Shown: positions 44,179 to 53,562, counted from the first letter of the stretch. The stretch: 64,000 nucleotides of DNA from Zobellia russellii (GCF_018728565.1 NZ_JACSOI010000006.1:124001-188000), one strand, 5' to 3'. Program-made: numbers and translations. Notes: generated from the sequence alone by a model not told the origin.

Positions 44179-44760
44179 ATGCTAGGCCTTAAGTTACCAA
44201 CTGACCCCAGATGGGTGAATATTGTTGAGAAAAATATAGATGAGATTTTGACCGATCACGCCTACTGCGAACAAAAAGCAGCAAGCACGGCCATATCATT
44301 AATCATAAGTTTTCCCGAGTATACCGAGTTGGTGGAGGAAATGATAGCACTTTCTAGAGAGGAAATGGCCCATTTTAAAATGGTACATGACCGTATTACG
44401 GCTAGAGGACAAAGTTTAGGACGGGATAGAAAAGATGAGTATGTTCTTCAATTGATCAAATTCTTTCCAAAAGGCGGAAGCCGCACCACCCAATTGGTAC
44501 ATCGTCTTTTATACGCCGCATTGATCGAAGCCAGAAGCTGTGAACGCTTTAGATTGCTATCTGAAGAACTGGAGGATAAAGAACTTGCTGAGTTCTACCA
44601 TAAGCTTATGGTAAGTGAAGCCGGGCACTACACCATGTTCCTAAAATTTGCAAGGCAATATGGAAATCGTGAAGAAGTGGACAAGAAATGGCAAGCACTC
44701 CTAGATTTTGAGGCTGAAATAATGAAAAACCTAAGTAAGAACGAAAGCATTCACGGGTAA
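44179..44760 (+). CDS. miaE: tRNA-(ms2io6A)-hydroxylase, MiaE
   Basis: 193 residues, a ferritin-like four-helix bundle. Di-iron ligands are visible in REEMAHFKMVHDR (E61/E62, H65) and in EARSCERF near 116 and SEAGHYTMF near 148. It hydroxylates the isopentenyl group of modified A37 in tRNAs using oxygen. The N-terminal LGLKLPTDPRW is typical. A TAATTTTA element lies 15 nt before the ATG. Monocistronic, divergent from ebo, ending in a long hairpin. Confidence 0.92.
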   Translation: MLGLKLPTDPRWVNIVEKNIDEILTDHAYCEQKAASTAISLIISFPEYTELVEEMIALSREEMAHFKMVHDRITARGQSLGRDRKDEYVLQLIKFFPKGGSRTTQLVHRLLYAALIEARSCERFRLLSEELEDKELAEFYHKLMVSEAGHYTMFLKFARQYGNREEVDKKWQALLDFEAEIMKNLSKNESIHG

Positions 44761-44763
44761 GAA

Positions 44764-44809
44764 TTTCAGGTTTTAGAAAAGCCCATATGCTTTAGCCTAA
44801 AACCTGAAA
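44764..44809. terminator. Long hairpin between convergent miaE and ppk1
   Basis: Arms TTTCAGGTTTTAG and CTAAAACCTGAAA pair perfectly over 13 bp, with an inner AAAGC/GCTTT stem. There is no proper T run, so it may terminate poorly or block read-through on both strands. Confidence 0.5.
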
Positions 44810-44822
44810 CCCTAATTATTCC

Positions 44823-46925
44823 TTACTCTGCCATTGAAATATCCGGACCTAGTTTATTTTTGTAATAATCATATGTAGCAAACTGCGAACGTAGCTTAGG
44901 CTTATCATTTACACGATAAGCGTTATTCTGTTCTTCATTGAACACTCTAGCTTTTACATTATCGTTCCAAGAAATTTCATACGTATCTATCAACTCTTGT
45001 TTTACATCTTCGTCATAAATAGGACAACCTACCTCTACCCTATTCTCTAGGTTACGGGTCATAAAATCCGCAGAAGAAATAAACACTCTGGTATCACCAT
45101 CGTTACAGAAAATAAAGATTCTTGGGTGTTCCAAAAACTTATCTACAATACTAATGGCCTCAATATTCTCGCTCATACCTTTTATACCGGGTATTAAGCA
45201 GCAGATACCCCGCACAATCAATTGTATCTTAACACCGGCATTACTGGCTTCGTACAATTTATCTATCATTTTATACGAAGTAAAGCTGTTCATCTTAATT
45301 TTGATGTACGCCTCTTTACCCGCTTTAGCGTTCGCTATTTCCTTATCTATCAGTTTTATAAAGAAAGATTTGGTATAATGTGGAGACACTATTAGATGCT
45401 TGTACTTATTGATTTTATAGGTTGTCTCAAAGAAATCGAAAACCTTATTCAATTCTTTTAGAATACGCTCATTTGCCGTAAACAGCGTATAATCCGTATA
45501 AATTCTTGCTGTAGACTCGTTAAAGTTACCTGTGCTAATAAATCCATAACGCTTCAGCACCCCGTTTTCCTCTCTTTCTATCATACATATCTTACTATGT
45601 ACTTTAAGCCCCGGTACACCAAAAATGAGTTTTACACCTTCCGCCTGAAGTTCCTCGGCATATCTAATATTGGCTTGTTCATCAAAACGTGCGCGAAGTT
45701 CTATTTGCAGGGTCACCTGTTTTCCATTCTTAACCGCATTGGACAAACAAGCGGCCACCTGAGAATCGTTGGCAAGACGATATACCGTAATCTTGATCGC
45801 TTTTACCTTTGGGTCTAGAGCGGCTTCCCTTAAAAATTTAAGCACATATGAAAATGTATGGTAAGGCGTGTACTGCAAATAATCCTTATCAGCTATTTTC
45901 TCAAGCAGACTACCTTCAAGATTTAAACCTTTTACCGGTAAGGGAGCTATTTTACTGTACATTAAATCTTCTCTTCCCAAACTAGGGAAGCCCATATAAT
46001 CCCGCTTGTTATGATATCTACCTCCCGGTATAACACTATCCGCATCCTCGATCCCCATTTTATCCTTAAGAAAATCCAGCGTATCCAACTCTATGTTCTT
46101 GTCATATACAAAACGTACCGGATCACTAATTTTCCTATGTTCTACACTGGAGTAAATTTTCTCAATAAAACTTTTACTTAAATCATTATCTATATCAAGT
46201 TCCGCATCTCGCGTAATCTTGATCATATGAGAGGATATGGACTTATAATCGAACATAGGGAAAACACTATCCATACAATACCGGATAATATCATCCAGAA
46301 TGATCACATAGTTCTTATCACCCTCTTTAGGCAGGACCACAAAACGATCAATACCCTTAGGAATCTCAATAAGTGCATATCGTTTTTCCTTTTTCTCAAA
46401 GGTACGTTTGGTGCGATCATCACTCTTTAAAACCATCTTTACGGCTAAATATGCCGCTGTATCCTTCAACATTGGAAACTCCGCCAAATCATTTAAAATG
46501 ATGGTCATAAGCTGCGGACTCACCTTTTGAATAAAGTATTTCTTAACGAACTCCCCTTGTTTCTCGGTCAATTCGTTTTCCTTAAGAAGATAGATATCCT
46601 GATTTTCTAACTCCTTCTGTATTTCGTCTAAAATCTCAACACTTTTGCGTTGCTGCTCAATTACAAATTTGGTAATCTCTTCCAGTAAATCCTTGGCCTT
46701 CTCACCACCTAAAACACTTTTGCCCGATTTTCCCGCTTCAAAAATTCGTTTTACGGTAGCATAACGCACTTTAAAAAACTCATCTAAATTGTTGGAAAAA
46801 ATTCCTAAAAACCGAAGACGTTCTATTAACGGTACATTCTCATCCTCGCACTCTTGAAGCACTCTTTCGTTAAAACGCAACCAGCTTATTTCTCTGTTTA
46901 TATATTTGTAATTTGTCTTTATCAT
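44823..46925 (-). CDS. ppk1: Polyphosphate kinase 1
   Basis: 700 residues, full length. The N-terminal INREISWLRFNERVLQE is typical; the catalytic histidine that carries the phosphate is about H443 in KVHSKICMIERE, and the second, C-terminal HKD-like site is in LEHPRIFIFCNDGDTRVFISS. It makes inorganic polyphosphate from ATP. The gene starts 1 base after the sixA stop, so the two are an operon; the terminal ppk1 faces miaE. Confidence 0.96.
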   Translation of the reverse strand: MIKTNYKYINREISWLRFNERVLQECEDENVPLIERLRFLGIFSNNLDEFFKVRYATVKRIFEAGKSGKSVLGGEKAKDLLEEITKFVIEQQRKSVEILDEIQKELENQDIYLLKENELTEKQGEFVKKYFIQKVSPQLMTIILNDLAEFPMLKDTAAYLAVKMVLKSDDRTKRTFEKKEKRYALIEIPKGIDRFVVLPKEGDKNYVIILDDIIRYCMDSVFPMFDYKSISSHMIKITRDAELDIDNDLSKSFIEKIYSSVEHRKISDPVRFVYDKNIELDTLDFLKDKMGIEDADSVIPGGRYHNKRDYMGFPSLGREDLMYSKIAPLPVKGLNLEGSLLEKIADKDYLQYTPYHTFSYVLKFLREAALDPKVKAIKITVYRLANDSQVAACLSNAVKNGKQVTLQIELRARFDEQANIRYAEELQAEGVKLIFGVPGLKVHSKICMIEREENGVLKRYGFISTGNFNESTARIYTDYTLFTANERILKELNKVFDFFETTYKINKYKHLIVSPHYTKSFFIKLIDKEIANAKAGKEAYIKIKMNSFTSYKMIDKLYEASNAGVKIQLIVRGICCLIPGIKGMSENIEAISIVDKFLEHPRIFIFCNDGDTRVFISSADFMTRNLENRVEVGCPIYDEDVKQELIDTYEISWNDNVKARVFNEEQNNAYRVNDKPKLRSQFATYDYYKNKLGPDISMAE

Positions 46926-47411
46926 TTATCTAAGGTCTTTCGGGAAAATGGTTTGTTTTGTTGTTCCTTTTGTTACTGAATTCCAGCTATTGACCGGAAA
47001 ATTGAGCTGTACCAGACCACTGGTCGTAACGTTGTCAATATAGGTATTTCCCAAAGAATTGGCAACATGGGTAAAAGCGTGATTATGACCAAAAATCATC
47101 ACAGAATCTAACGAATCATCAAGGTTTGATATAAAGTCAAAAACCGATTCCCCTGAAAAATCATACAGTTCGTTCGTAATCTGTACCAAGGACAAAGAAA
47201 TATTGAGCTGTCTAGTAAAAATCATAGCGGTGTGCAATGCCCTATTTGCGGGACTTGAAAAAACGGCGTCTATATTTTCTCCTTGAGAATTAAACTTGGA
47301 GGACACTAAAAGTGCATCGTTCACACCTCTTTCCTGAAGCGGCCGATCTTTATCGCTCACCGAATAATCCCAAGAAGATTTCCCGTGCCTGACCATTATC
47401 AATGTTTTCAT
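46926..47411 (-). CDS. sixA: SixA-type histidine phosphatase
   Basis: 161 residues. The phosphoglycerate-mutase signature is MVRHGKSSW with R8-H9-G10, and the second His is in MIFGHNHAFTHVAN near 112-125. SixA proteins remove phosphate from histidine phosphotransfer domains; other small members act on metabolites. It sits directly before ppk1 with no gap, an arrangement that suggests a link with phosphate metabolism (inference). Confidence 0.9.
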   Translation of the reverse strand: MKTLIMVRHGKSSWDYSVSDKDRPLQERGVNDALLVSSKFNSQGENIDAVFSSPANRALHTAMIFTRQLNISLSLVQITNELYDFSGESVFDFISNLDDSLDSVMIFGHNHAFTHVANSLGNTYIDNVTTSGLVQLNFPVNSWNSVTKGTTKQTIFPKDLR

Positions 47412-47474
47412 TTAATCGAAATTTAAAGTTTTAAAAATGTTTAGCCCCTTCCAAATTTTGCTCTAACCTTGGGT

Positions 47475-48122
47475 TTAAGGTGCCAATCTTTCCATTTTCC
47501 AATCCAAACCATCAATTAAGCTGTACCTAATACGATCATGCAAGCGGTTAGGTCTTCCTTGCCAAAATTCCAATGATTGCGGTTTTACAATATACCCGCC
47601 CCAATAGTCCGGTCTTGTTATTTCCTTGTCCTGGTATTCTTGCTCTAATTGCTTTAACTTATTTTCCAAATTTTCCCTAGATGCAATAACAGAGCTTTGC
47701 TCAGAAACAATGGCTCCGAGCTTGCTCCCATCCGGGCGGGACTCAAAATAACCGTCAGACATATTTTCGGCAATCTTTTCGGCCTTGCCTTTTATAATAA
47801 TCTGTCTTTCCATATTAGGCCAAAAAAAGGAAATACACACATTTGGATTAGCGGCTATGGCCTTGCCCTTTTCACTATGGTAATTGGTATAGAATATAAA
47901 TCCCTCATGGGTAAACTTTTTCAAAAGCACCACCCTACTTTTAGGGTAACCGTCCAAACCAATAGTTGAAACGGTCATAGCATTTGGCTCATCCACTCCG
48001 TCCGATGCTTCTGTTTCATAGAACCATTTTTGAAACAACTCCATAGGATTATCCGAAATGGAATCTTCCAAAAGGGCACTCTTTTCATATGATTTGCGAT
48101 AATCGCCTAAATCTTTCTGCAT
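47475..48122 (-). CDS. pdxH: Pyridoxamine 5'-phosphate oxidase
   Basis: 215 residues from the ATG at 48122, chosen because MQKDLGDYRKSYEKSALLE is the usual start; ten extra residues in frame upstream (MVKRILAKKI) are not typical. FMN-binding segments are SRVVLLKKF, FYTNYHSEKGKA, FWPNMERQIIIKG; the C-terminal WQGRPNRLHDRIRY binds the substrate. It oxidises pyridoxine/pyridoxamine phosphate to PLP. It lies in the pyrR-to-ppk1 run of same-strand genes. Confidence 0.95.
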   Translation of the reverse strand: MQKDLGDYRKSYEKSALLEDSISDNPMELFQKWFYETEASDGVDEPNAMTVSTIGLDGYPKSRVVLLKKFTHEGFIFYTNYHSEKGKAIAANPNVCISFFWPNMERQIIIKGKAEKIAENMSDGYFESRPDGSKLGAIVSEQSSVIASRENLENKLKQLEQEYQDKEITRPDYWGGYIVKPQSLEFWQGRPNRLHDRIRYSLIDGLDWKMERLAP

Positions 48123-48192
48123 AATTTTTTTTGCTAAAATCCTTTTAACCAAAGTTCAGCAAAAGATTGGTAACGAAAAAGTAGGAAGGAAA

Positions 48193-49098
48193 CTAAAACT
48201 CAAAAAACTTGCCGTCATCGGCAAGTTCTACATTGGAGAAAACTTCCAATGCTTCGCCTTTAAAAAGCTCTATGGATTTATATCGGGTAGAATAGTGACC
48301 TAAAACCAGCAAACCCACGTTTGCCGCTTTGGCAATTGCCGCTGCTTCCTTGGCCGTAGAATGCTTAGTTTTTACCGCTAAATGGGCCTCTGTCTCCAAA
48401 AAAGTGGACTCATGGTACAATGCCGTAGCGTTTTTGATTTGACCAACAATATCTGGCTTATAACCGGTATCACTACAATAGGCATAACTTTTGGGGATTG
48501 GCGGATCAAAACTTAACTTGGCATTAGGAACCACAGTTCCGTTATCTAACGTAACATCCTTGCCGTTTTTTATATTTTGAAAATAGGCCCTATCCACCTT
48601 ATACTTTGCAACCGCTTCTACATTAAGTTTACGCTCCCCCGGTTTCTCTTTGAATAGGAAACCGTTTGTATATACCCGATGATTTAACCGAATAGTTTCT
48701 ACAGAAATTTTATCGTCTTCAAAAACAATTTCCGATTCCCTATTTGAAAGCTCATGAAAATACAGTTGATAATTGGTCCATGAATCACCCAGCTTTAAGA
48801 GTAAGGTAACAGCTTCTTTAATTCCCTTGGGCCCATAAATATGTAATTCTTTTTCCCTACCTAGCAACCGAAAAGTGGAAACCAAACCCGGGAGACCAAA
48901 AAAATGATCACCATGTAAATGGGAAATAAAAATATGGTTAATGCGCGAAAACTTTATTTTATGCTTTCGTAACTGTACTTGGGTACCTTCGCCGCAGTCT
49001 ATCAAAAACATATGGTTCTTGACTTCCAAAACCTGAGAAGTAGGATTGGTTAACGTACGAGGTGTTGCAGCGTAGCAACCAAGAATATGCAGTTTCAT
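48193..49098 (-). CDS. rnz: Ribonuclease Z
   Basis: 301 residues, metallo-beta-lactamase fold. The zinc site is SHLHGDH at 59-65, with further ligands in YCSDTGYKPD and VLGHYSTRY; the central exosite insertion (GERKLNVEAVAKY) is present. It removes 3' trailers of tRNA precursors that lack encoded CCA, which fits both tRNAs in this window. It follows the DUF3291 gene by 4 nt. Confidence 0.95.
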   Translation of the reverse strand: MKLHILGCYAATPRTLTNPTSQVLEVKNHMFLIDCGEGTQVQLRKHKIKFSRINHIFISHLHGDHFFGLPGLVSTFRLLGREKELHIYGPKGIKEAVTLLLKLGDSWTNYQLYFHELSNRESEIVFEDDKISVETIRLNHRVYTNGFLFKEKPGERKLNVEAVAKYKVDRAYFQNIKNGKDVTLDNGTVVPNAKLSFDPPIPKSYAYCSDTGYKPDIVGQIKNATALYHESTFLETEAHLAVKTKHSTAKEAAAIAKAANVGLLVLGHYSTRYKSIELFKGEALEVFSNVELADDGKFFEF

Positions 49099-49102
49099 TT
49101 TT

Positions 49103-49576
49103 CTAGTTCTTAGGCGAATAGCTTAAGGCTTCCTCAACCGTAAATTGCCCTTTAAAACTGAACGCATAAGGAGATTCACCATGCTCATTAAGGTACCTAA
49201 GACGTTCTTTAGCCTCATCCGGAGTGGGTTCATGACCTTCCTTTGTGTACCACAGACACATGTGCATATCTGACATTTGGTGAAACCATTCCTTTTTTCT
49301 TCTCATGACACCCGCATGTTGCGAGGCATAGGTAAAATTGAACAAAGCTTCTTTGGATTCCCAAACAGACATATTGATAATAAGAAAATCATCTTCAAAA
49401 ACGCGCAGGGCGGTAGCATTGTCGTCTTCACCTTTAAGTCTCCAGACAAAACCCGTACTCTTGTCCGCAATGGCATTTATACGATCAAGGTCATTTACAA
49501 AATCGGCCATTACAGGGCTATCTATTGGAGCCCGCATCTTAGCTATGTTTACTTGAGACAGGTGATAGTTACTCAT
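49103..49576 (-). CDS. DUF3291 family protein
   Basis: 157 residues. The Trp- and Phe-rich pattern (GFVWRLKGEDDN, NMSVWESKEALFNFTYASQH, HMCLWYTKEGHEPT) fits the DUF3291/dimeric alpha-beta-barrel fold. Its role is unknown. It overlaps the STAS-like gene upstream by 4 nt (49573-49576) and precedes rnz by 4 nt, so it is in a coupled unit. Confidence 0.85.
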   Translation of the reverse strand: MSNYHLSQVNIAKMRAPIDSPVMADFVNDLDRINAIADKSTGFVWRLKGEDDNATALRVFEDDFLIINMSVWESKEALFNFTYASQHAGVMRRKKEWFHQMSDMHMCLWYTKEGHEPTPDEAKERLRYLNEHGESPYAFSFKGQFTVEEALSYSPKN

Positions 49577-49905
49577 AGGTCTAAATCTCGTTCAATTTCT
49601 TCCATTTCTATGATATCATGGGCTTCTTGAATGGTTGGCACTACCATTATGGTATCCGGCACCTCATCATAAGAAACCTTATCTGTCACCAAAACAAAAG
49701 ATTTCTTGGCTTTTTTATGCAAATCCGAAATTTGCAAAAACTCAAGAACATCATCTGCCTTTAACTTTGAAAAGGAAAAAAGGTTTACGACAATATTGTC
49801 ATTTTTTATCTTTGGATAAGCGTCATTTAGGTTTTTTAAGAAAATAGAAAGCGTGGTATTTTCTTGAAAAACGATAGTTGTAGAACCGTCCGAATCGAAA
49901 ATCAT
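49573..49905 (-). CDS. Small STAS-like protein upstream of DUF3291 and rnz
   Basis: 110 residues. The alternating strand-helix pattern (TTIVFQENTTLSIFLKNL, NIVVNLFSFSKL, SFVLVTDKVSYDE, MVVPTIQEAHDIIEMEEIER) fits a STAS/anti-sigma-antagonist fold, without the usual phospho-Ser context being clear. Such genes are often labelled ribonuclease Z by transfer from the neighbour. It overlaps the DUF3291 start by 4 nt and lies 7 nt after pyrB. Confidence 0.7.
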   Translation of the reverse strand: MIFDSDGSTTIVFQENTTLSIFLKNLNDAYPKIKNDNIVVNLFSFSKLKADDVLEFLQISDLHKKAKKSFVLVTDKVSYDEVPDTIMVVPTIQEAHDIIEMEEIERDLDL

Positions 49906-49912
49906 ACTTTTA

Positions 49913-50839
49913 TTATTTTATTTTTGAAGCTAATAAATAAATCACTGCCATACGAATGGCAACTCCATTTTCTACTTGATTTAATATAATGGACTGTTTT
50001 GAGTCCGCCACATCACTGGTAATTTCCACACCTCTGTTTATTGGACCTGGGTGCATAATTACAATCTCTTTATCTAAACTGTCCAGCAATTTTTTGTTGA
50101 CACCAAATTGCTGCGTATACTCCCTAGTGGTAGGGAAGTAACTAATATCCAGTCTTTCGTTCTGGATTCGCAACATATTTGCCACATCGCACCAGTTTAA
50201 AGCCTTTCTTAAATCCGTTTCTACTTCTACCCCTAATGATTCCACATATTTTGGCAGTAAGGTCTTAGGTCCACATACTTTTACGTTCGCACCTTGAAGC
50301 TTTAAAGCAAATATATTGGACAGCGCTACGCGAGAATGCAAAATATCTCCAACAATCACAACATTCTTACCGGCAACATCACCCAATTTTTCACGAATGG
50401 AATAAGAATCTAAAAGTGCTTGGGTAGGATGTTCATGAGCACCATCTCCAGCATTGACTATAGATGCTTTAACATGTTTGGACAAAAATATTCCGGCCCC
50501 AGGATTGGGATGGCGCATAACCACCATATCTACTTTCATAGACAAGATGTTATTGACCGTATCTATTAGGGTCTCCCCTTTTTTAACCGATGATTGGCCC
50601 GCCGAAAAGTTAATGACATCCGCAGACAATCTTTTTTCTGCAAGCTCAAAAGATAGCTTAGTTCGGGTACTGTTTTCAAAAAAGATATTCGCAATAGTAA
50701 TATCCCGTAAGGAAGGCACCTTCTTTATAGAACGATTTATTACTTCCTTAAAATGATCGGCGGTTTCGAAAATGAGCTGAATGTCATTCTCATTTAAATA
50801 TTTGATTCCCAGTAAGTGTTTTACACTCAGTTCCGCCAT
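49913..50839 (-). CDS. pyrB: Aspartate carbamoyltransferase catalytic subunit
   Basis: 308 residues. The carbamoyl-phosphate motif is STRT at 57-60 in FENSTRTKLSFE, with HPTQALLDSYSI near 137 and MHPGPINRGVEI near 268. It commits aspartate to pyrimidine synthesis. It lies 2 nt after pyrR on the same strand. No pyrI regulatory subunit is next to it; class B or C enzyme cannot be decided. Confidence 0.96.
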   Translation of the reverse strand: MAELSVKHLLGIKYLNENDIQLIFETADHFKEVINRSIKKVPSLRDITIANIFFENSTRTKLSFELAEKRLSADVINFSAGQSSVKKGETLIDTVNNILSMKVDMVVMRHPNPGAGIFLSKHVKASIVNAGDGAHEHPTQALLDSYSIREKLGDVAGKNVVIVGDILHSRVALSNIFALKLQGANVKVCGPKTLLPKYVESLGVEVETDLRKALNWCDVANMLRIQNERLDISYFPTTREYTQQFGVNKKLLDSLDKEIVIMHPGPINRGVEITSDVADSKQSIILNQVENGVAIRMAVIYLLASKIK

Positions 50840-50841
50840 TG

Positions 50842-51381
50842 TTATTTATTTATCAAATATATCACGTCTTCACCATCGTTCTCTTTCCAAAGAACCTTAA
50901 CTTTTTCATCGTTTATAGCATCTACCTGCCTGCCCCTGTAGTTTGGCTGTATAGGCAAATGTCTACTAAAACGCCTGTCTATAAGGGTTAGCAATTCTAT
51001 TTCCGAAGGTCTCCCAAAAGATTGGATAGCCGTTAATGCAGATCGAATACTACGCCCGGTATACAGTACATCATCTATAAGTACCACTTTTTTATCCTCC
51101 ACCAAAAAATCTATTTTGGTCTTGGTGGCTTCCAAGGTTTTATCACCCCTTCTAAAGTCGTCCCTATAAAAAGTAATATCCAAAAAGCCTAGCTTAATTT
51201 CCTTTACGCCGTATTCTTCCTGCAAAATTTTGGTTAACCTATCTGCTACAAAAATACCCCTAGGCTGAATGCCTATAAGTACGGTATCTTTAAAATCTAG
51301 ATGGTTTTCGAGAAGTTGACATGCCAAACGATGGAGTATGATGTTTATTTCCTTTTCAGAAAGAAGTACTTTTTGCCCCAT
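50842..51381 (-). CDS. pyrR: Bifunctional pyr operon regulator / uracil phosphoribosyltransferase PyrR
   Basis: 179 residues. The PRPP-binding loop is VVLIDDVLYTGRSIRSAL near 99-116, and the RNA-binding region has GIQPRGIFVADRL. In Bacillus PyrR binds pyr leader RNA in response to UMP. It leads pyrR-pyrB here, and a TATTTTTG -7 element lies 24 nt upstream, leaving a leader too short for a Bacillus-type attenuator. Confidence 0.95.
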   Translation of the reverse strand: MGQKVLLSEKEINIILHRLACQLLENHLDFKDTVLIGIQPRGIFVADRLTKILQEEYGVKEIKLGFLDITFYRDDFRRGDKTLEATKTKIDFLVEDKKVVLIDDVLYTGRSIRSALTAIQSFGRPSEIELLTLIDRRFSRHLPIQPNYRGRQVDAINDEKVKVLWKENDGEDVIYLINK

Positions 51382-51404
51382 ACTGCTCTATTGCTTTAGC
51401 TTAA

Positions 51405-51412
51405 CAAAAATA
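51405..51412 (-). promoter_or_regulatory. Candidate -7 element of pyrR-pyrB
   Basis: The minus strand reads TATTTTTG, an exact TAnnTTTG match, 24 nt upstream of pyrR. No -33 TTG at the expected place. Confidence 0.45.
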
Positions 51413-51518
51413 GGGAATTCTAGTTAGAAAAAAAGTGATTTTTAAATGTATACCGTTTTCTTCCAAAGTAATAAAATCTAGAAGCTTCTTAAGTCCTTTA
51501 AAAATAGTTTCATAGACC

Positions 51519-51556
51519 AAAAAAAAATCCCCATAACCAAAAGGCTATGGGGATTT
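51519..51556 (-). terminator. Intrinsic terminator of rpsA
   Basis: On the minus strand AAATCCCCATA / TATGGGGATTT (11-bp stem, 10-nt loop) is followed by a run of nine T, 22 nt after the rpsA stop codon. Confidence 0.93.
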
Positions 51557-51577
51557 CTATATAGATTAGTGTAAGAT

Positions 51578-53410
51578 TTAGCTCTTACCTTCCATCTTAT
51601 CTTTCAACGCTTGCAACGCTTCGTTAGCATCACCTAAAGTAGGCTTAGCTTCCTCTGCAGATGCAGCAGCTTTCTTCTGTGCCGCCTTAACGTTACGCTG
51701 CTCTTCTTCTCTGAAAATAGCAGTGTGACTTGCAACAACACGTTTGAAATCTTTGTTGAACTCAATGATCTTAAATTCGGCTTCGTCTCCTTTACCTAAT
51801 TTCTTACCATCTTCCTTCTCTAAATGACGTTGCGGAATGAAAGCAGTGATATCTTCATTAAAGTCTATTGTAGCACCTTTATCAACGATATCGGCAATAG
51901 TTGCTTTATGAACAGTATCAACAGCAAATTCAGCTTCGTACTTATCCCAAGGGTTCTCAGTAGTCTGTTTGTGACCTAAGCTAAGCTTACGACCTTCAAC
52001 ATCCAACTCTAACACTTCAACCTCCATTTTGTCTCCAACAGAAACAAACTCAGATGGGTGCTTGATTTTCTTAGTCCAAGATAGATCAGAGATATAGATC
52101 AAACCGTCAATACCTTCTTCCATCTCTACAAAAACACCAAAGTTGGTAAAGTTTCTAACGATACCAGAATGTCTTGAACCAACAGGGTATTTAGTAGTAA
52201 TATCAGTCCATGGGTCTGGAGTCAATTGCTTGATACCAAGAGACATTTTACGATCTTCACGATCCAATGTCAATACCACAGCTTCTACCTCATCACCAAC
52301 TTTTACGAAATCCTGAGCTGAACGCAAGTGCGTAGACCAAGACATTTCAGAAACGTGGATCAAACCTTCGACACCTTCAACAACCTCAATAAATGCACCG
52401 TAATCTGCGATTACAACTACTTTACCTTTTACTTTGTCTCCAATTTTGATTTCATCGCTCAAAGCATCCCAAGGATGTTTCTCCAATTGCTTCATACCCA
52501 ACTGGATTCTAGATTTGTTCTCATCAAAATCAAGGATAACCACATTGATTTTCTGATCCAATTCCACAACCTCGTTCGGGTGGTTGATACGGCTCCAAGA
52601 AAGATCGGTAATATGTACCAAACCATCAACACCACCAAGATCAACGAACACACCGTAAGAAGTAATGTTTTTCACAACACCTTCTAACACCTGTCCTTTT
52701 TCTAACTGGCTGATGATTTCTTTCTTCTGCTCTTCGATATCTGCTTCGATCAACGCTTTATGAGATACTACAACGTTCTTGAATTCATGGTTAATCTTAA
52801 CCACTTTGAATTCCATTGTCTTACCAACGTACTGATCGTAATCTCGAATAGGCTTCACATCAATTTGAGAACCTGGTAAGAACGCCTCGATGCCAAATAC
52901 ATCTACGATCATACCACCTTTAGTTCTACATTTAACGAAACCACTAACAATTTCTTCTTTATCGTGGGCCGCATTTACACGATCCCAAGCCATAATGGTT
53001 CTTGCCTTTCTGTGAGAAAGTACCAATTGGCCACTTTTATCTTCACGGATATCTATAAGAACTTCAACCTTGTCACCTACTTTTAAGTTAGGGTTGTAAC
53101 GGAATTCGTTCAAAGAAATAACACCTTCAGATTTGGCATTGATGTCTATGATCGCCTCACGGTCGGTCAAATAAACTACCTTACCTTCAACTACCTCTTC
53201 ATCGGCAGTATCTACGAAGTTTTCAGCTACCAACTTTTCAAATTCCTCTAATTTAGAGTCATCTACTCTTTCGATACCTTCTTCGTACTTCTCCCAATCA
53301 AAGTTTTCCAAAAATTCTTTTGGATCTTGCTTAGGAGCTTGTTCTTTTACTTCTTGTTTTGCCTCGGTAGAAGTTTCCTCTACCTGAGCTGTTGCTTTTT
53401 CTTCAGCCAT
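51578..53410 (-). CDS. rpsA: 30S ribosomal protein S1
   Basis: 610 residues. I count six S1-type OB domains, beginning near residues 72, 155, 241, 327, 412 and 498; typical cores are YGVFVDLGGVDGLVHITDLSW, split here across domains three to five. The N-terminal 50 residues and the last 40 are charged and probably disordered. It binds mRNA and 30S subunits and supports initiation on leaderless-like, weak-SD messages, which Bacteroidota largely use. A strong promoter lies at 53532-53562, giving a leader of about 115 nt. Confidence 0.95.
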   Translation of the reverse strand: MAEEKATAQVEETSTEAKQEVKEQAPKQDPKEFLENFDWEKYEEGIERVDDSKLEEFEKLVAENFVDTADEEVVEGKVVYLTDREAIIDINAKSEGVISLNEFRYNPNLKVGDKVEVLIDIREDKSGQLVLSHRKARTIMAWDRVNAAHDKEEIVSGFVKCRTKGGMIVDVFGIEAFLPGSQIDVKPIRDYDQYVGKTMEFKVVKINHEFKNVVVSHKALIEADIEEQKKEIISQLEKGQVLEGVVKNITSYGVFVDLGGVDGLVHITDLSWSRINHPNEVVELDQKINVVILDFDENKSRIQLGMKQLEKHPWDALSDEIKIGDKVKGKVVVIADYGAFIEVVEGVEGLIHVSEMSWSTHLRSAQDFVKVGDEVEAVVLTLDREDRKMSLGIKQLTPDPWTDITTKYPVGSRHSGIVRNFTNFGVFVEMEEGIDGLIYISDLSWTKKIKHPSEFVSVGDKMEVEVLELDVEGRKLSLGHKQTTENPWDKYEAEFAVDTVHKATIADIVDKGATIDFNEDITAFIPQRHLEKEDGKKLGKGDEAEFKIIEFNKDFKRVVASHTAIFREEEQRNVKAAQKKAAASAEEAKPTLGDANEALQALKDKMEGKS

Positions 53411-53531
53411 TTGCTGATCTTAAATTTGTATTCTACGATGGCACAAGAGTTAAACAATGATCGCAGAAGTTGTTATATGTCAATTTTTTATCTTTCCTTT
53501 TCGCTCTTGATGAATTTGTAAAAAAGGAGTG

Positions 53532-53562
53532 CAAAAATACATCTTTTTTATTAGTTTACCAA
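53532..53562 (-). promoter_or_regulatory. Bacteroidota-type promoter of rpsA
   Basis: On the minus strand TTG (complement of 53560-53562), a 20-nt spacer, and TATTTTTG (complement of 53532-53539) fit both boxes of the consensus. The leader of about 115 nt may carry S1 autoregulation, but I see no specific structure. Confidence 0.65.

Noticed and set aside
51382-51404. Bacillus-type PyrR attenuator before pyrR
   Set aside because: The likely leader is under 25 nt and has no anti-terminator or terminator stem.
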